Shown: positions 41,069 to 51,443, counted from the stretch's first letter. The stretch: 64,000 nucleotides of DNA from Leclercia sp. 29361 (GCF_011290365.1 NZ_CP049786.1:2604001-2668000), one strand, 5' to 3'. Notes: a model not told the origin generated them from the sequence alone. Made by a program: numbers and translations.

Positions 41069-41782
41069 ATGTCCCTTACTCGCCCAAGAACGGAACGTGG
41101 TGCTTTCCCGCCTGGAACCGAACATTATGGCCGCTCGTTCCTCGGTGCGCCCTTGATCTGGTTCCCTGCGCCGCAGGCCGATCGCAACAGCGGCCTGATC
41201 ATTGCCGGGACCCACGGGGATGAAAACTCATCGATAGTGACCCTCTCCTGCGCCCTGCGCACCCTCGCCCCGGATCTTCGTCGTCACCATGTCATATTAA
41301 CCGTCAACCCGGACGGCTGTCAGTTGGGGCTGCGCGCCAACGCCCGCGGTGTGGATTTAAATCGTAACTTCCCGGCGGCCAACTGGCGTGAAGGCGAGAC
41401 GGTTTACCGCTGGAACAGTGCCGCCCAGGACCGGGATGTGGTATTGCTGACCGGTGACAAACCGGGCTCAGAGCCGGAAACGGAAGCGCTGTGTCACCTG
41501 ATCCATAAGCTGCATCCGGTCTGGGTGGTGTCGTTTCACGATCCGCTGGCCTGCATTGAGGATCCGGCCCATACCGCACTGGGACGCTGGCTGGCTGATG
41601 CGTTTTCGCTGCCGCTGGTCACCAGCGTCGGGTATGAAACCCCGGGATCGTTCGGCAGCTGGTGCGCTGATTTAAGCCTGCACTGCATCACCGCTGAGTT
41701 CCCGCCGATCTCCTCCGACGAGGCCAGTGAGAAATACCTGAGAGCGATGACCGATCTGCTGCGCTGGGAACCTCAGAGATGA
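41069..41782 (+). CDS. mpaA: Murein peptide amidase A
   Basis: MpaA cleaves the gamma-D-Glu-meso-Dap bond of murein tripeptide in the cytoplasm. It is an M14-type zinc carboxypeptidase fold of 237 residues, near the 242 of E. coli. The zinc motif HGDENSS (histidine and glutamate two residues apart) is at about residues 49-55, VDLNRNFP is at ~92-99, and the third zinc histidine is in VSFHDPLACIE. The catalytic glutamate lies near the C-terminus in ITAEFPPISSDEA. Its end overlaps the end of convergent ycjG by 10 bases. Confidence 0.95.
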   Translation: MSLTRPRTERGAFPPGTEHYGRSFLGAPLIWFPAPQADRNSGLIIAGTHGDENSSIVTLSCALRTLAPDLRRHHVILTVNPDGCQLGLRANARGVDLNRNFPAANWREGETVYRWNSAAQDRDVVLLTGDKPGSEPETEALCHLIHKLHPVWVVSFHDPLACIEDPAHTALGRWLADAFSLPLVTSVGYETPGSFGSWCADLSLHCITAEFPPISSDEASEKYLRAMTDLLRWEPQR

Positions 41783-42738
41783 ACCACGCCGGTGGTGTAA
41801 TGCAGCGCCGGTGAGACGTCCACCGCCAGCCAGGTCGGGCCATCAAGATCGGCAAACTGCACCTCGCCCGCCAGGGGTAACGCCGCATTAATGGCGCGTG
41901 AGGTGCAGAGCATACAGCCCAGCATCAGCGCAAAACCGTTCTCCCGCGCCTCGGCGGCCAGCGCCAGCGCTTCAGTGATCCCGCCCGTTTTATCCAGCTT
42001 AAGATTCACCATCTCGTAGCGCCCTTTCAGGGCGGGCAAGCTCGCGCGCGTATGGCAGCTTTCGTCGGCGCAGATGGGCAACGGGTGAATGAAATTCGAC
42101 AGCGCGGCATCGTCACCCGCAGGCAAGGGTTGCTCGAGCATGGCGACATCCAGATCCGCCAGCAGCTGGCAGCGCGCGGCCAGCCCTTCGCTGTGCCAGG
42201 ATTCGTTAGCATCGACGATCAGCGTAGCCTCAGGAACTGCACCGCGAATGGCGACCATCCTTTCGCTGATCAGGCGATCGTCCATCTTCACTTTTAGCAG
42301 GCGCGCCCCGGCGGCGTACAGGGCTTTGGCGCTGGCGGCCATCTGCGCGGGTTCGCCGATCACCACCGTCTGGGCGGTCACCACCGTTTGCGGCAGCGTC
42401 ACCCCGGCCAGAGCGGCCAGCGGGATCCCCTGCTGGCGCGCGGCTAAATCCCACAGGGCGCAGTCAACGGCATTGCGCGCCGCACCGGGTGGCAGCAGCG
42501 TCTGCAGTGCTTCCCGGCTCAGCCCCTGCTCAAGTTCCGGCCCCAGCGCCATAATCTGCGCCATCACCGAGGCGATGCTTTCACCATACCGCGGGTACGG
42601 GGTACATTCCCCCACCCCTTTGACACCCTCTTCCTCTATTTCGACTACCACCACGCAGGCCTCGCTCCGGGTTCCCCGGGAGATCACAAACGGCGTATGC
42701 AATGGCCAGGCTTCTTCATAAACCTTGAGGGTTCTCAT
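41773..42738 (-). CDS. ycjG: L-Ala-D/L-Glu epimerase YcjG
   Basis: YcjG converts L-Ala-D-Glu, released from murein peptide, to L-Ala-L-Glu. It belongs to the muconate-lactonizing branch of the enolase superfamily. The 321-residue protein has the expected lysines in the KVKMD motif (about residue 150) and in VNLKLDKTGG (~245), and the metal ligands in LIVDANESW, MLEQPL and ICADES. The start at 42738 (MRTLKVYEE) is likely; an ATG immediately before it is equally close to the ribosome binding site. It completes the mppA-mpaA-ycjG recycling set and is divergent from tpx. Confidence 0.95.
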   Translation of the reverse strand: MRTLKVYEEAWPLHTPFVISRGTRSEACVVVVEIEEEGVKGVGECTPYPRYGESIASVMAQIMALGPELEQGLSREALQTLLPPGAARNAVDCALWDLAARQQGIPLAALAGVTLPQTVVTAQTVVIGEPAQMAASAKALYAAGARLLKVKMDDRLISERMVAIRGAVPEATLIVDANESWHSEGLAARCQLLADLDVAMLEQPLPAGDDAALSNFIHPLPICADESCHTRASLPALKGRYEMVNLKLDKTGGITEALALAAEARENGFALMLGCMLCTSRAINAALPLAGEVQFADLDGPTWLAVDVSPALHYTTGVVHL

Positions 42739-42843
42739 CACTCACTCCTGTATAGCGGCTTCGCGTAAATAGGGTTTGCTGTGTTATTGGCTGATGACAT
42801 ACACTACCGGCGACGTTAACTATATGTAAACAGGAAGATAACT

Positions 42844-43350
42844 ATGTCACAACTCGTTCATTTCCAGGGCAACCCGGTTTCTGTTGCAGGATCCATTCCT
42901 CAGACTGGCAGCAAAGCGCAGGCGTTTACGCTCGTGGCAAAAGATCTGTCTGACGTCGTGCTGAGCCAGTTTGCCGGCAAACGTAAAGTACTGAACATTT
43001 TCCCAAGCATCGATACCGGCGTATGTGCCGCATCTGTGCGTAAATTCAATCAGCTGGCGACTGAAATGGACAACACCGTTGTGCTGTGCATCTCCGCCGA
43101 CCTGCCGTTTGCCCAGTCCCGTTTCTGCGGTGCTGAAGGCCTGAGCAACGTTATCACCCTCTCCACCCTGCGTAACCCGGAATTCCTGGAGCAGTACGGT
43201 GTGGGCATCGCTGAAGGCGCCCTGAAAGGCCTGGCTGCCCGCGCAGTTGTGGTGATCGACGAAAACGACACCGTCGTGTTCAGCCACCTGGTGAATGAAA
43301 TCACCACCGAGCCGGACTATGCTGCCGCGCTGGAAGCGCTGAAAGCCTGA
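42844..43350 (+). CDS. tpx: Thiol peroxidase Tpx
   Basis: Tpx is a periplasm/cytoplasm atypical 2-Cys peroxiredoxin that reduces alkyl hydroperoxides using thioredoxin. The 168-residue length is exact. The peroxidatic cysteine lies in [17 protein letters not shown] (Cys61 by the usual count) and the resolving cysteine in [12 protein letters not shown] (Cys95). The codon choice is strongly biased to those of highly expressed genes (CTG, CGT, AAC, GGT), which fits an abundant protein. A T-tailed terminator follows within 12 bases. Confidence 0.97.
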   Translation: MSQLVHFQGNPVSVAGSIPQTGSKAQAFTLVAKDLSDVVLSQFAGKRKVLNIFPSIDTGVCAASVRKFNQLATEMDNTVVLCISADLPFAQSRFCGAEGLSNVITLSTLRNPEFLEQYGVGIAEGALKGLAARAVVVIDENDTVVFSHLVNEITTEPDYAAALEALKA

Positions 43351-43360
43351 GACCAAAAAT

Positions 43361-43384
43361 AAAGCCTCCCTACGGAGGCTTTTT
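43361..43384. terminator. Terminator between tpx and tyrR
   Basis: AAAGCCTCC-CTAC-GGAGGCTTT followed by TTC and T-rich bases on the plus strand. The A-rich left arm gives a T-tail on the minus strand as well, so it can serve convergent tpx and tyrR. Confidence 0.9.
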
Positions 43385-43387
43385 CTT

Positions 43388-44929
43388 TTACTCGTCACCC
43401 TTCTTCTGGCTCAGTCCATACTCACGCAATTTATTCGCAATCGCGGTATGCGAAACACCCAGCCGTTTCGCCAGCTTGCGGGTGCTGGGATAGTTGCGGT
43501 ACAGCTGCGTTAACACCGAGCGTTCGAAGCGGCTGGTAATGTCATCCAGCGACCCTTCCATCGCCTCTTCGCCCACCGCCACCGTACCGGCGTCATAATC
43601 CGGCAGCAAAATATCCTGCGGCCGCAGCTCATAGCCTTCAAGCTGGGTCAGCGCGCGATAAATTGCATTCTTCAGCTGACGAATATTTCCCGGCCAGCCG
43701 TAACGGGTGAGCACTGTATTAAGATCGGCCGAAAACTTAGGCCGTGGAATGCCCTGCTCGTCGGCAAAGCGCGCCACAAACAGCTCGGTCAGCGGCATGA
43801 TATCCTGCGGACAATCGCGCAGTGGCGGGATATTCAGCGTCAGCACGTTAAGGCGATAATAGAGATCCTCCCGGAAGACACCCTTCTGCACCAGCTCCAC
43901 CAGATTCTTCTGGGTGGCGCAGATCACGCGTACATCCACATGCACCTCATGATCTTCCCCCACCCGGCGGAACGTACCGTCATTAAGGAAACGCAGCAGT
44001 TTGGCCTGCATCCGCGGTGACATTTCACCGATCTCATCCAGCAGCACCGAGCCGCCGTTGGCCTGCTCAAAGAAGCCTTTTTTGCCTTCCGGGGCGTGGC
44101 CGAACAGCTCACTTTCAACGGCATCTTCCGGGATAGAGGCGCAGTTCAGCGCCAGGTAAGGTTTAGCCGCGCGCGGGCCCGCCTGATGTACCGCATGGGC
44201 CAGCAGATCCTTGCCGGTGCCGGTATCGCCGGTAATCAGCAGAGGCGCCGCCAGATTCGCCAGCTTGCGCGCCTGCTCCACCACGTGGCGCATTTTCGGG
44301 CTGACGGCGATGATCTGGCTGAAGGCGCCGACATCCTGGCTGGACAGATTTTGCAGCTGACGCCCCATACGCACCGTGGAGCGGAGCATGATCACCGACC
44401 CGGTCAGAGTGCGGTCGTCGTTGTCACCCTGCAGGTAGACCGGGGTGATCTCCATCAGGAAGTTCTGCCCGTTGATGATCACATGCTCGCTATGGGTCGA
44501 GCGTGGGTTGCTCTCCAGCCAGCGCTGGAAGTTGAAGCCGGGGATCAACTGGGCGGCATTGTGGCTGCTCAGCTTGTCCTGCTCCTGGGCAAACAGCTGA
44601 CAGCTCGCCAGGTTGGCCCGGTCAATTTTGCCCTTCAGATCCAGGGACAAGAACGGCTCCGGCATCGCTTCCAGCAGCGCGCTGAGGGCCAGATGCTCGC
44701 GCTCGGAGGGCATCCATGGCACGGTGCGCACATCCGTAACGCCAGCGATACGGCGGATTTCAGCCATCAAGCTGCTGAATGTATCGAATGCAATTTCGGC
44801 AAAGTTCAGGTAAATCTTCCCGATAGGGTCGATCTCAATTCCACGCAGGTCAATGCTACGCAAAACAAGGAGATCGAGTAACTCGCGAGTCAGGCCGAGA
44901 CGGTCCTTACAAAACACTTCCAGACGCAT
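43388..44929 (-). CDS. tyrR: Transcriptional regulator TyrR of aromatic amino acid genes
   Basis: TyrR represses or activates genes for synthesis and transport of aromatic amino acids, with tyrosine or phenylalanine as co-factor. The 513-residue protein has an ACT domain (MRLEVFCKDRLGLTRELLDLL), a PAS domain, a sigma-54-type AAA+ domain (Walker A TGDTGTGKDL, Walker B GGSVLLDEIGEM) and a C-terminal helix-turn-helix (TRKLAKRLGVSHTAIANKLREYG). The GAFTGA loop is replaced (GHAPEGKKGFFEQ), which is normal for TyrR since it acts with sigma-70. The gene follows ycjF after a hairpin. Confidence 0.97.
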   Translation of the reverse strand: MRLEVFCKDRLGLTRELLDLLVLRSIDLRGIEIDPIGKIYLNFAEIAFDTFSSLMAEIRRIAGVTDVRTVPWMPSEREHLALSALLEAMPEPFLSLDLKGKIDRANLASCQLFAQEQDKLSSHNAAQLIPGFNFQRWLESNPRSTHSEHVIINGQNFLMEITPVYLQGDNDDRTLTGSVIMLRSTVRMGRQLQNLSSQDVGAFSQIIAVSPKMRHVVEQARKLANLAAPLLITGDTGTGKDLLAHAVHQAGPRAAKPYLALNCASIPEDAVESELFGHAPEGKKGFFEQANGGSVLLDEIGEMSPRMQAKLLRFLNDGTFRRVGEDHEVHVDVRVICATQKNLVELVQKGVFREDLYYRLNVLTLNIPPLRDCPQDIMPLTELFVARFADEQGIPRPKFSADLNTVLTRYGWPGNIRQLKNAIYRALTQLEGYELRPQDILLPDYDAGTVAVGEEAMEGSLDDITSRFERSVLTQLYRNYPSTRKLAKRLGVSHTAIANKLREYGLSQKKGDE

Positions 44930-44993
44930 GGGAAAATCACTCTATAAACAGTAACTCTGAAATGATAAGCCAGATATCGGCAATCGGGAAGAA

Positions 44994-45017
44994 GGCTGTC
45001 AACAAATATTGACAGCC
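44994..45017 (-). terminator. Hairpin between ycjF and tyrR
   Basis: Perfect 9-bp stem GGCTGTCAA / TTGACAGCC around a 6-base loop, about 40 bases after the ycjF stop and 65 before the tyrR start. It lacks a strong T-run on the minus strand, so it may attenuate rather than stop transcription. Confidence 0.55.
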
Positions 45018-45056
45018 TGTGAAGCGAGAGGCGGAATTATGTGCGAGGCGGAAGGG

Positions 45057-46106
45057 CTACTGCGGTTTTTTATTGAGCGTTTCTTTCAGCTGGCCGATTA
45101 ATTCCCGGCGGAAATCGCCCAGGCGTGGTTTATCGTCCGCTGTCCACGGTAGAGGACGGCACAACTCCATCGCTTTGATCCCCAACCGCGCGGTCAGCAA
45201 TCCGGCGCCAATCCCCTGGGCCGCGCGGGCCGAGAGGCGTGCGGCCAGATCCTGCGACATCCAGTCCATTCCCACTTCGCGCACCACCTCGCTGGCGCCG
45301 GCAAAGGCCATATTCAGCAGCACCAGACGAAACAGACGCAGGCGGCTGTAATAGCCCAGTTCAATGCCGTACAGAGCGGCGATGCGGTTGATCAGACGCA
45401 GGTTACGCCAGGCGATAAAGGCCATATCCACCAGTGCCAGCGGGCTGACGGCGATCATCAGGGTCGACTCTGCCGCCGAGCGGCTGATCTCCCGACGCGC
45501 CTGGCCATCGAGCACCGGCTGAACCAGATGAGCATACAGCGAGACCACTTCCCGGTCGTTCTGCGTTTCATGGATCGCGGCATACCATCGCTGTAGCGCC
45601 GGGTGAGACTGATCCAGCCCGGCCTGTTTCGCCAGTTTTTCGCAAAACGCCCGTCCGTTACCGGTGCCGTGGCTATTGAGCAGATCCCGGGCTTCGTCAC
45701 GCTCGTGCGCGCGCTGGCGCAGTCGCCATAAGCGTCGCCATTCGGTGGCAATGGAGCCCACGCCTGCGCCGACGATCAGCGCCCCGCCCGCGCATCCACC
45801 CAGCGCCACCCAGTCCTGGGTTTGCCAGGCGTTCATCGCCCACTGTACGCCTTGTCCCACCACCGTGACGCCAGCCAGCAGCAGCCCGGCGCTGACCATT
45901 TTGCGCCACAGGCTGCGTTTTGGGCGCAGGGCTGCCTCAACCACGGCTTCGGCCTGTCCCTCTTCAGCGGGAAGCATGTCAGTCACCACCGGGGCAAACT
46001 GCTCAGCCTGCGCCGCATCGAAAGTTTGTGACGCCTTGAAGGCCTCTTGCTGTTCCTGCTCCAGCGTCCCGCTGAAATCCATCCGCGGTTTTAAGGGTTC
46101 GGTCAT
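45057..46106 (-). CDS. ycjF: YcjF, DUF697 membrane protein
   Basis: A 349-residue inner-membrane protein of the DUF697 family. Two membrane helices are visible at about residues 70-90 ([21 protein letters not shown]) and 100-121 ([21 protein letters not shown]), and a third hydrophobic part around 212-230 ([20 protein letters not shown]). The N-terminus is acidic and cytoplasmic. It is always found next to ycjX and overlaps it here by 4 bases. In E. coli the pair responds to envelope stress and heat; the biochemical role is not established. Confidence 0.94.
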   Translation of the reverse strand: MTEPLKPRMDFSGTLEQEQQEAFKASQTFDAAQAEQFAPVVTDMLPAEEGQAEAVVEAALRPKRSLWRKMVSAGLLLAGVTVVGQGVQWAMNAWQTQDWVALGGCAGGALIVGAGVGSIATEWRRLWRLRQRAHERDEARDLLNSHGTGNGRAFCEKLAKQAGLDQSHPALQRWYAAIHETQNDREVVSLYAHLVQPVLDGQARREISRSAAESTLMIAVSPLALVDMAFIAWRNLRLINRIAALYGIELGYYSRLRLFRLVLLNMAFAGASEVVREVGMDWMSQDLAARLSARAAQGIGAGLLTARLGIKAMELCRPLPWTADDKPRLGDFRRELIGQLKETLNKKPQ

Positions 46107-47500
46107 CGCAATTTATCTCCAATTAAAAACTCCAGCGCGGCATCGAGACGGATGTGCGGCAGCGGCTGGTCAACGTTCATTGTCTGCGGGCGAAAGGCTT
46201 CGAACTGGAAGCCCTGCTTTTGCCAGAACGCCTGGCCGGGCAGCCGGGCGGGCACCTCGCCGGGGTAGACCGTCAGCGGGGCGCCATCGCTCAGGCGGTG
46301 TCCGCGCAGCGCCGGGATTTTGTCGCCATTGACGTCAATCAATCCGCTCTGGGTGGCCTGCACCGAGGCCAGGCCCAGACAGTCCATGCTGATGCCCTCG
46401 AACGCCGCGTTCTGCCAGGCATCCTGCACCAGCTGTTGCAGGAGCGACACCATATTGGCGTGCTGATCCACCGTGACGTGATCCGCCTTGGTGGCGGCGA
46501 AGAGCAGTTTGTCGATCACCGGAGAGAACAGGCGACGGAACAGCGTACGCTGCCCGTAGTGGAAGCTCTGCATCAGTTGGGTGAGGGCCAGACGCATGTC
46601 GTTGAAGGCCTGCGGGCCGCTGTTGAGCGGCTGCAGGCAATCCACCAGCACGATCTGGCGGTCGAAGCGTAAGAAGTGGTTGGTGTAGAACCCCTTCACC
46701 ACTTTTTCGCAGTAGTAGTTGAAACGTTCCCGCAGCATTCCGGCGTTGGTCTGTTTATCCGCCTGGGCAAGCTTAGATTCGCCAACGGCGTCCACGTCCG
46801 GCCAGGGGAAGAATTGCAGCGCCGGAGCACCGGCCATATCGCCCGGCAGCACGAAGCGGCCCGGCTGGATAAAGTGCAGCCCCTCTTTTTTGCATTGATG
46901 CAGATAATCGGTCCAGGCTTCTGAGATGGCCGCCAGCCGGTTTTCATCAGCAGGGGCCAGCGGATCCAGCCCCTCGCACAGCGTACGCCAGCGGGCTGAC
47001 CACTCCGCGCGTTGCCCCTGCAGTAAACCGGTCATCTGTCGCGACCAGCTCAGATAATCCTGGGTCAGCATCGGCAGATCGAGTAGCCATTCACCCGGAT
47101 AATCGACGATCTCCAGATAGAGGGTGGAGGTCTCTTTAAAGTGACGCAGCAGCGAATCGTTGGAGCGAAAGCGCAGCGCCAGACGGATCTCGCTCACCCC
47201 ACGGGTCGGCGTCGGCCAGGTGGGCGGAGAGCCATAGAGTTGGGCCAGCCCTTCATCGTAGGTAAAACGGGGAATGCCAAAATCGCGCTGCGGCACGCGC
47301 TTTACGCCCAACAGCCGCTCTTCGCGCACGGCGCTCAGCAGAGGTAAACGCGCCCCGGCGTGCAGGTTGAGGAGTTGATTGACCATCGCCGTTATAAACG
47401 CGGTTTTGCCGCTGCGGCTCAGTCCGGTGACCGCCAGGCGCAAATGACGGTCAACCCCACGATTGACCAGAGAATTGAGTTCATTTTTAAGTCGCTTCAT
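46103..47500 (-). CDS. ycjX: YcjX, DUF463 P-loop GTPase-like protein
   Basis: A 465-residue P-loop protein of the YcjX/DUF463 family. Walker A is at about residues 26-33 ([12 protein letters not shown]), followed by the family block [43 protein letters not shown] (a G3-like DxPG) and [10 protein letters not shown] (a T/NKxD-type G4). It has been shown to bind nucleotide in relatives; its physiological role is linked to envelope stress with YcjF. The start at 47500 ([11 protein letters not shown]) is preferred to the ATG two codons earlier. The gene lies back to back with ycjW. Confidence 0.94.
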   Translation of the reverse strand: MKRLKNELNSLVNRGVDRHLRLAVTGLSRSGKTAFITAMVNQLLNLHAGARLPLLSAVREERLLGVKRVPQRDFGIPRFTYDEGLAQLYGSPPTWPTPTRGVSEIRLALRFRSNDSLLRHFKETSTLYLEIVDYPGEWLLDLPMLTQDYLSWSRQMTGLLQGQRAEWSARWRTLCEGLDPLAPADENRLAAISEAWTDYLHQCKKEGLHFIQPGRFVLPGDMAGAPALQFFPWPDVDAVGESKLAQADKQTNAGMLRERFNYYCEKVVKGFYTNHFLRFDRQIVLVDCLQPLNSGPQAFNDMRLALTQLMQSFHYGQRTLFRRLFSPVIDKLLFAATKADHVTVDQHANMVSLLQQLVQDAWQNAAFEGISMDCLGLASVQATQSGLIDVNGDKIPALRGHRLSDGAPLTVYPGEVPARLPGQAFWQKQGFQFEAFRPQTMNVDQPLPHIRLDAALEFLIGDKLR

Positions 47501-47654
47501 CGTCATCCTTCATTGCCTGGAAGCCTGAAATCACTTGCCTCAGAATACAGTAAATTGGGGCAGTTCGTTGATTATCAATTCATAATTATTGCTATTGCCG
47601 TTTTTTCTCCAGTAAGATGGCCCTCATTGCCGTCTATCGGAGTGAGTAAGGTGT

Positions 47655-48665
47655 ATGTCACCCACCATCTATGATATTGCGCGCGTTGCTGGCGTATCGA
47701 AATCAACCGTGTCCCGGGTTCTGAATAAGCAAACGAATATTTCCCCTGAAGCGCGGGAAAAAGTGCTGAAGGCGATCGAAGAATTAAATTATCAGCCCAA
47801 TAAAGTGGCCCGCGCCCTGACCTCTTCTGGCTTTGACGCCATTATGGTTATTTCGACCCGCTCAACTAAAACCACCGCCGGCAATCCTTTTTTCTCCGAT
47901 GTTCTGCATGCCATTACTGCAAAAGCAGAAGAGGAAGAGTTTGACGTCATTTTGCAAACGTCAAAAAGCAGTGAAGACGATCTGCTGAAATGCGTGAACA
48001 AAATAAAACAAAAGATGATCAAAGGGATCATTATGTTGAGCTCTCCGGCAGATGAATCCTTTTTCTCAACGCTGGACCCTTATGGCGTACCGGTGGTGGT
48101 TATCGGGAAAGTGGAAGGTGAATATCAGAATATCTACTCTGTCGATACCGATAATTTTCACGACAGCGCCACACTGACGGATAATTTTATTAAGAACGGG
48201 CGCCGTAACATTGCCTGTCTGCATGCTCCTCTCGATTATCACGTCTCTGTTGATCGTCTGGCGGGTTATAAAGCCAGCCTGGAAAAGCATAATATTGCGA
48301 TTAACCCGGAGTGGATCATCGATGGGGGATATACCCATGAAAGTGCGCTTGCTGCGGCCCGTGAATTACTGTCGTCAGCCACGCCGCCGGACGCGGTATT
48401 TGCGACTGACAGCATGAAGTTGCTCAGCCTGTATCGCGCAGCGGATGAACTAAAGCTGGTACTCCCTGAACAGGTGGCGGTGGCAGGTTACAGTGACCCG
48501 ATGCTGTCGCTCATTTTGACCCCTGCACCCGGAGGCTTTGATATCCCAACGCGTAAGCTGGGAGAAGAGAGTTGCGACCTTCTGTTCAAGCGCATCGCAG
48601 GTAAGCCCGCCCCACGTAAGGTGCTGGTGGATACCCATTTAACGTTCGCCGACGTCGCGCGTTAA
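47655..48665 (+). CDS. ycjW: LacI-family repressor YcjW of the ycj sugar cluster
   Basis: A 336-residue LacI/GalR-family regulator: N-terminal helix-turn-helix [33 protein letters not shown], hinge helix NKVARALTS, and a periplasmic-binding-protein-like sugar domain. The hinge keeps the family's LxxA character, so it should bind a central CpG operator. Two identical candidate operators lie in the neighbouring operon (51456-51469 and 61400-61413). In E. coli YcjW represses the ycj genes and has been tied to H2S production. The ligand is not known to me. It is convergent with ompG, with a GC-rich hairpin between. Confidence 0.94.
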   Translation: MSPTIYDIARVAGVSKSTVSRVLNKQTNISPEAREKVLKAIEELNYQPNKVARALTSSGFDAIMVISTRSTKTTAGNPFFSDVLHAITAKAEEEEFDVILQTSKSSEDDLLKCVNKIKQKMIKGIIMLSSPADESFFSTLDPYGVPVVVIGKVEGEYQNIYSVDTDNFHDSATLTDNFIKNGRRNIACLHAPLDYHVSVDRLAGYKASLEKHNIAINPEWIIDGGYTHESALAAARELLSSATPPDAVFATDSMKLLSLYRAADELKLVLPEQVAVAGYSDPMLSLILTPAPGGFDIPTRKLGEESCDLLFKRIAGKPAPRKVLVDTHLTFADVAR

Positions 48666-48667
48666 CA

Positions 48668-48688
48668 CCAGGGGCCATGAGCCCCTGG
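48668..48688. terminator. Bidirectional hairpin between ycjW and ompG
   Basis: CCAGGGGC-CATGA-GCCCCTGG, an 8-bp GC-rich stem starting 3 bases after the ycjW stop and ending 12 bases from the ompG stop. No T-run on either side. Confidence 0.6.
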
Positions 48689-48699
48689 GGATCCGTCTG

Positions 48700-49614
48700 T
48701 CAGAACGCGTAGTTAACGCCGATACCGGCATAGTGGAAGCGATCGCTGTCGCCTTCGTCATGGTTTTCCCACTCGTAAGCATACTCCAGCGTCATGGATA
48801 AACCATTATTGAAATCATAGGCGTACAGCAGGCCCAGACGGTTAAAGTCATGCCCTTCCCGCGACGGATCGTCCTGCCAGTCCCAGTTCGACCAGCGGTC
48901 AAGGCCCAGTCGGGTATAAGGGGTTAATGTGGTCTGCCCCAGTGCAATGGGCAGATAGGCGCGAACCTCCTGGGTGGAAAACTCACCGTTATTACGCGAA
49001 CTATCCATATTAAATCCGCGCTCCAGATAATAATTTACTTTCGCGGAGACCGTTTCGTTAATAGCCCAGGTAAACCCGGTTTCTGTTTCAACCCGGCTGT
49101 CGGCATACCCCGTTTTCTCCAGATCGTTGGCAAACTGATACAGGGCTAACCAGCCGCCAAAGCGCCAGTCGTCGGTTAATTTAAGATCCCAGTCCGGCTG
49201 AACTTTATAGCGCTGCATATTTGCGCTGCCGTCTTTCGCGCCGTGTTCATCTTTAAAGTGATAACCATAATTACGGAACCCGCCGGTCAGGCCCAGCGTA
49301 AAGTCATCAGAACGGATAAAGCGATAACGTAATTCGAACTCAGGCCGATCGAAATATGTGCCACGCGTCATGCTGCTGTAATCAACGGGCCCTTCCTGAT
49401 ACATGGCAAGCGAGAGCGTCCAGGCGTCCCATGTGGCATTAAACCAGACGGAAGGCTCATATAATCCATCTTTATCGTCACCCTGCCCTTCGACGTTTTC
49501 AATTTCATACATGGCTCCAATATTAAATTCCCACTGTTTAGCTGTTTCGGTTGCTTGCGCGCAGCCGATCCCTGCGCACAGAACGAGCGCAGCACGTTTT
49601 AGTAGAGTACTCAT
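48700..49614 (-). CDS. ompG: Monomeric outer-membrane porin OmpG
   Basis: OmpG is a 14-stranded monomeric porin for mono- to trisaccharides. The 304-residue precursor has a signal peptide (MSTLLKRAALVLCAGIGCAQA), then alternating beta strands rich in aromatic girdle residues, and ends in YAGIGVNYAF with the C-terminal phenylalanine needed for BAM recognition. Length matches E. coli OmpG (301). It is the last gene of the ycj operon, behind ycjV and a terminator that may act as an attenuator, so the porin would let the cluster's glycosides through the outer membrane. Confidence 0.95.
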   Translation of the reverse strand: MSTLLKRAALVLCAGIGCAQATETAKQWEFNIGAMYEIENVEGQGDDKDGLYEPSVWFNATWDAWTLSLAMYQEGPVDYSSMTRGTYFDRPEFELRYRFIRSDDFTLGLTGGFRNYGYHFKDEHGAKDGSANMQRYKVQPDWDLKLTDDWRFGGWLALYQFANDLEKTGYADSRVETETGFTWAINETVSAKVNYYLERGFNMDSSRNNGEFSTQEVRAYLPIALGQTTLTPYTRLGLDRWSNWDWQDDPSREGHDFNRLGLLYAYDFNNGLSMTLEYAYEWENHDEGDSDRFHYAGIGVNYAF

Positions 49615-49641
49615 TAAAATAGTCCTTTATCATTTACACAC

Positions 49642-49669
49642 AAAAAAGCCGGAAATGAATATTCCCGGC
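49642..49669 (-). terminator. Hairpin between ycjV and ompG
   Basis: On the minus strand GCCGGGAA-TATTCA-TTTCCGGC (one G-T pair) followed by TTTTTTG. It lies 12 bases after the ycjV stop and 28 before the ompG start, so ompG expression may depend on readthrough. Confidence 0.8.
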
Positions 49670-49680
49670 GAAGACCTTTC

Positions 49681-50763
49681 TTATCTAATAGCCGCTTCAG
49701 TTTCAGCGTCGAAGAAATGGCACTTATTCATATCGAACTGGATGCCGATATTATCTCCGGCGGCATAGTCATTTGCCGCACCAGCGCGGACCACCAGTTC
49801 ATGCCCGCCCACGGTGGCATAGAGCATAAACTCCGCGCCCGTCAGCTCCGCAACGCTGACTTTTGCCGTAATATCCTCACCAGCGTTTTGAAGCGTGAAA
49901 ATATCTTCTGGCCGAATGCCAAAGACCACGGCTTTGCGCTGGTATCCCAGCGCATTGAGTCTGGCGAGCCGGTCCGCAGGGATCGCCAGCCGCAGCGTTT
50001 CGGTCACGAAATAGCGGTCGTCTATCGCCCCGCGAATAAAATTCATTGCTGGCGAACCAATAAAGCCTGCCACAAACATATTGGCCGGTTCGTTATAGAC
50101 CTGCTTCGGCGCCCCCACCTGCTGAATGATACCGTCCTTGAGGATCACGATACGGGTCGCCATGGTCATGGCTTCGGTCTGATCGTGGGTAACATAGATC
50201 ATGGTGGTGTTGAGCTTCTGGTGCAGCTTGCTGATTTCGGCGCGCATCTGTACCCGAAGCTTGGCGTCGAGGTTTGAGAGCGGTTCATCCATCAGGAACA
50301 CCCCCGCTTCGCGTACGATCGCTCTGCCGAGTGCCACACGCTGGCGCTGGCCGCCGGATAACGCCCCGGGCTTACGCGTGAGGTAGTCGCGCAGGCCCAG
50401 GATCTGCGCCGCCCAGCTAACCCGCTCTTCAATCACCGCGGGCGCGATTTTCTGCATCTTCAGGCCAAAGGCCATGTTGTCGTACACCGTCATATGTGGA
50501 TAGAGCGCATAGTTCTGGAAGACCATCGCGATGTCACGCGACTTGGCCGGGACGTCATTCATGCAGACGCCGTCGATTACCAGTTCACCGGCGCTGATCT
50601 CCTCCAGACCGGCAATCATGCGCAGCGTGGTCGATTTACCGCACCCCGACGGCCCAACGAAGACAATGAACTCTTTGTCCTCAATCTCGAGGTTGAAATC
50701 CTTCACCACGTGGACCTGGTTATCGTAGATTTTCTGAATGTGTTTCAGGGAGAGTTGAGCCAT
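49681..50763 (-). CDS. ycjV: ABC transporter ATPase YcjV (MalK/UgpC type)
   Basis: The ATP-hydrolysing subunit for the YcjNOP sugar importer. The 360-residue protein has Walker A GPSGCGKST (about 37-45), the Q-loop, the signature LSGGQRQRVALGRA, Walker B VFLMDEPLSNLDAKLR and the H-loop THDQTEA, then a C-terminal TOBE regulatory domain (FGIRPEDIFTL, AELTGAEFMLYATVGG). E. coli K-12 carries ycjV as a broken gene by my recollection; here it is intact, so the transporter is complete. The ATG at 50763 starts the family N-terminus AQLSLKHIQK. Confidence 0.95.
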   Translation of the reverse strand: MAQLSLKHIQKIYDNQVHVVKDFNLEIEDKEFIVFVGPSGCGKSTTLRMIAGLEEISAGELVIDGVCMNDVPAKSRDIAMVFQNYALYPHMTVYDNMAFGLKMQKIAPAVIEERVSWAAQILGLRDYLTRKPGALSGGQRQRVALGRAIVREAGVFLMDEPLSNLDAKLRVQMRAEISKLHQKLNTTMIYVTHDQTEAMTMATRIVILKDGIIQQVGAPKQVYNEPANMFVAGFIGSPAMNFIRGAIDDRYFVTETLRLAIPADRLARLNALGYQRKAVVFGIRPEDIFTLQNAGEDITAKVSVAELTGAEFMLYATVGGHELVVRAGAANDYAAGDNIGIQFDMNKCHFFDAETEAAIR

Positions 50764-50765
50764 TG

Positions 50766-51443
50766 TTAGTTCCTTATCAATACCGGCCGGGACGCCCAGA
50801 AATCGGTCAGGCATTTCCAGGTCAGTTCCCGCGTTGAATGAAGTTGTAGTCCCGCCTGCTCCAGACCCGAGCCAATCCCCACCGACAACATGCCCGCCGC
50901 GTTGATCGCTTCAACACCTGCTGCGGCATCTTCTATCCCGATGGCGCTTTCAGGGCGTACCTTCAGCCCGGCACAGGCCGCGAGGAAGATCTCCGGGTCG
51001 GGTTTTGAGCAGGCAATACGGGACGCATCGGCGCAAAAATCAAACGCCTTGTGTACCCCCAGTGCCTGCACTATTCCCGGGGCATTAAGGGAAACCGAAG
51101 CCAGCCCAATTTTGACCTTCGCGGCGCGGATCTCCGCCAGCACCTCGCGGATACCCGGCAGGAGTGACGCTTGCGTCAGCGATGCCAGCGACCGGACATA
51201 GAGATCGTTTTTCTTCCCGGCCAACGCCAGACGCTGCTTATCGCTAAACGCCCCGGCTTTCCCGCCGTGTTGCAGGATCCGCTGCAGGGAGTCCATGCGG
51301 CTGATCCCCTTCAGTTGTTCGTTAAAGTTTTCGTCAAAGGTGATGCCGATCTCCTGCGCCACGGCTCGCCAGGCAAGGAAATGCAGATGCGCGGTATCGG
51401 TGATCACCCCGTCCAAATCAAACACAACGGCGTCAGGCGTCAT
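50766..51443 (-). CDS. ycjU: Beta-phosphoglucomutase YcjU
   Basis: YcjU interconverts beta-D-glucose 1-phosphate and glucose 6-phosphate. It is a 225-residue HAD-superfamily enzyme: motif [15 protein letters not shown] with the nucleophile and acid/base aspartates, motif II serine in [11 protein letters not shown], the [11 protein letters not shown] lysine motif III and the [13 protein letters not shown] motif IV acids. It takes the glucose 1-phosphate released by YcjT and possibly other phosphorylases. The gene starts at ATG 51443, inside the last codons of ycjT, and a candidate YcjW operator lies 13 bases before it. Confidence 0.95.
   Translation of the reverse strand: MTPDAVVFDLDGVITDTAHLHFLAWRAVAQEIGITFDENFNEQLKGISRMDSLQRILQHGGKAGAFSDKQRLALAGKKNDLYVRSLASLTQASLLPGIREVLAEIRAAKVKIGLASVSLNAPGIVQALGVHKAFDFCADASRIACSKPDPEIFLAACAGLKVRPESAIGIEDAAAGVEAINAAGMLSVGIGSGLEQAGLQLHSTRELTWKCLTDFWASRPVLIRN

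Noticed and set aside
44096..44881. 261-codon plus-strand ORF
   Set aside because: Antisense to tyrR, which has all expected domains.
43388..44929. Missing GAFTGA motif in TyrR considered as a defect
   Set aside because: TyrR normally lacks the motif because it works with sigma-70 RNA polymerase.
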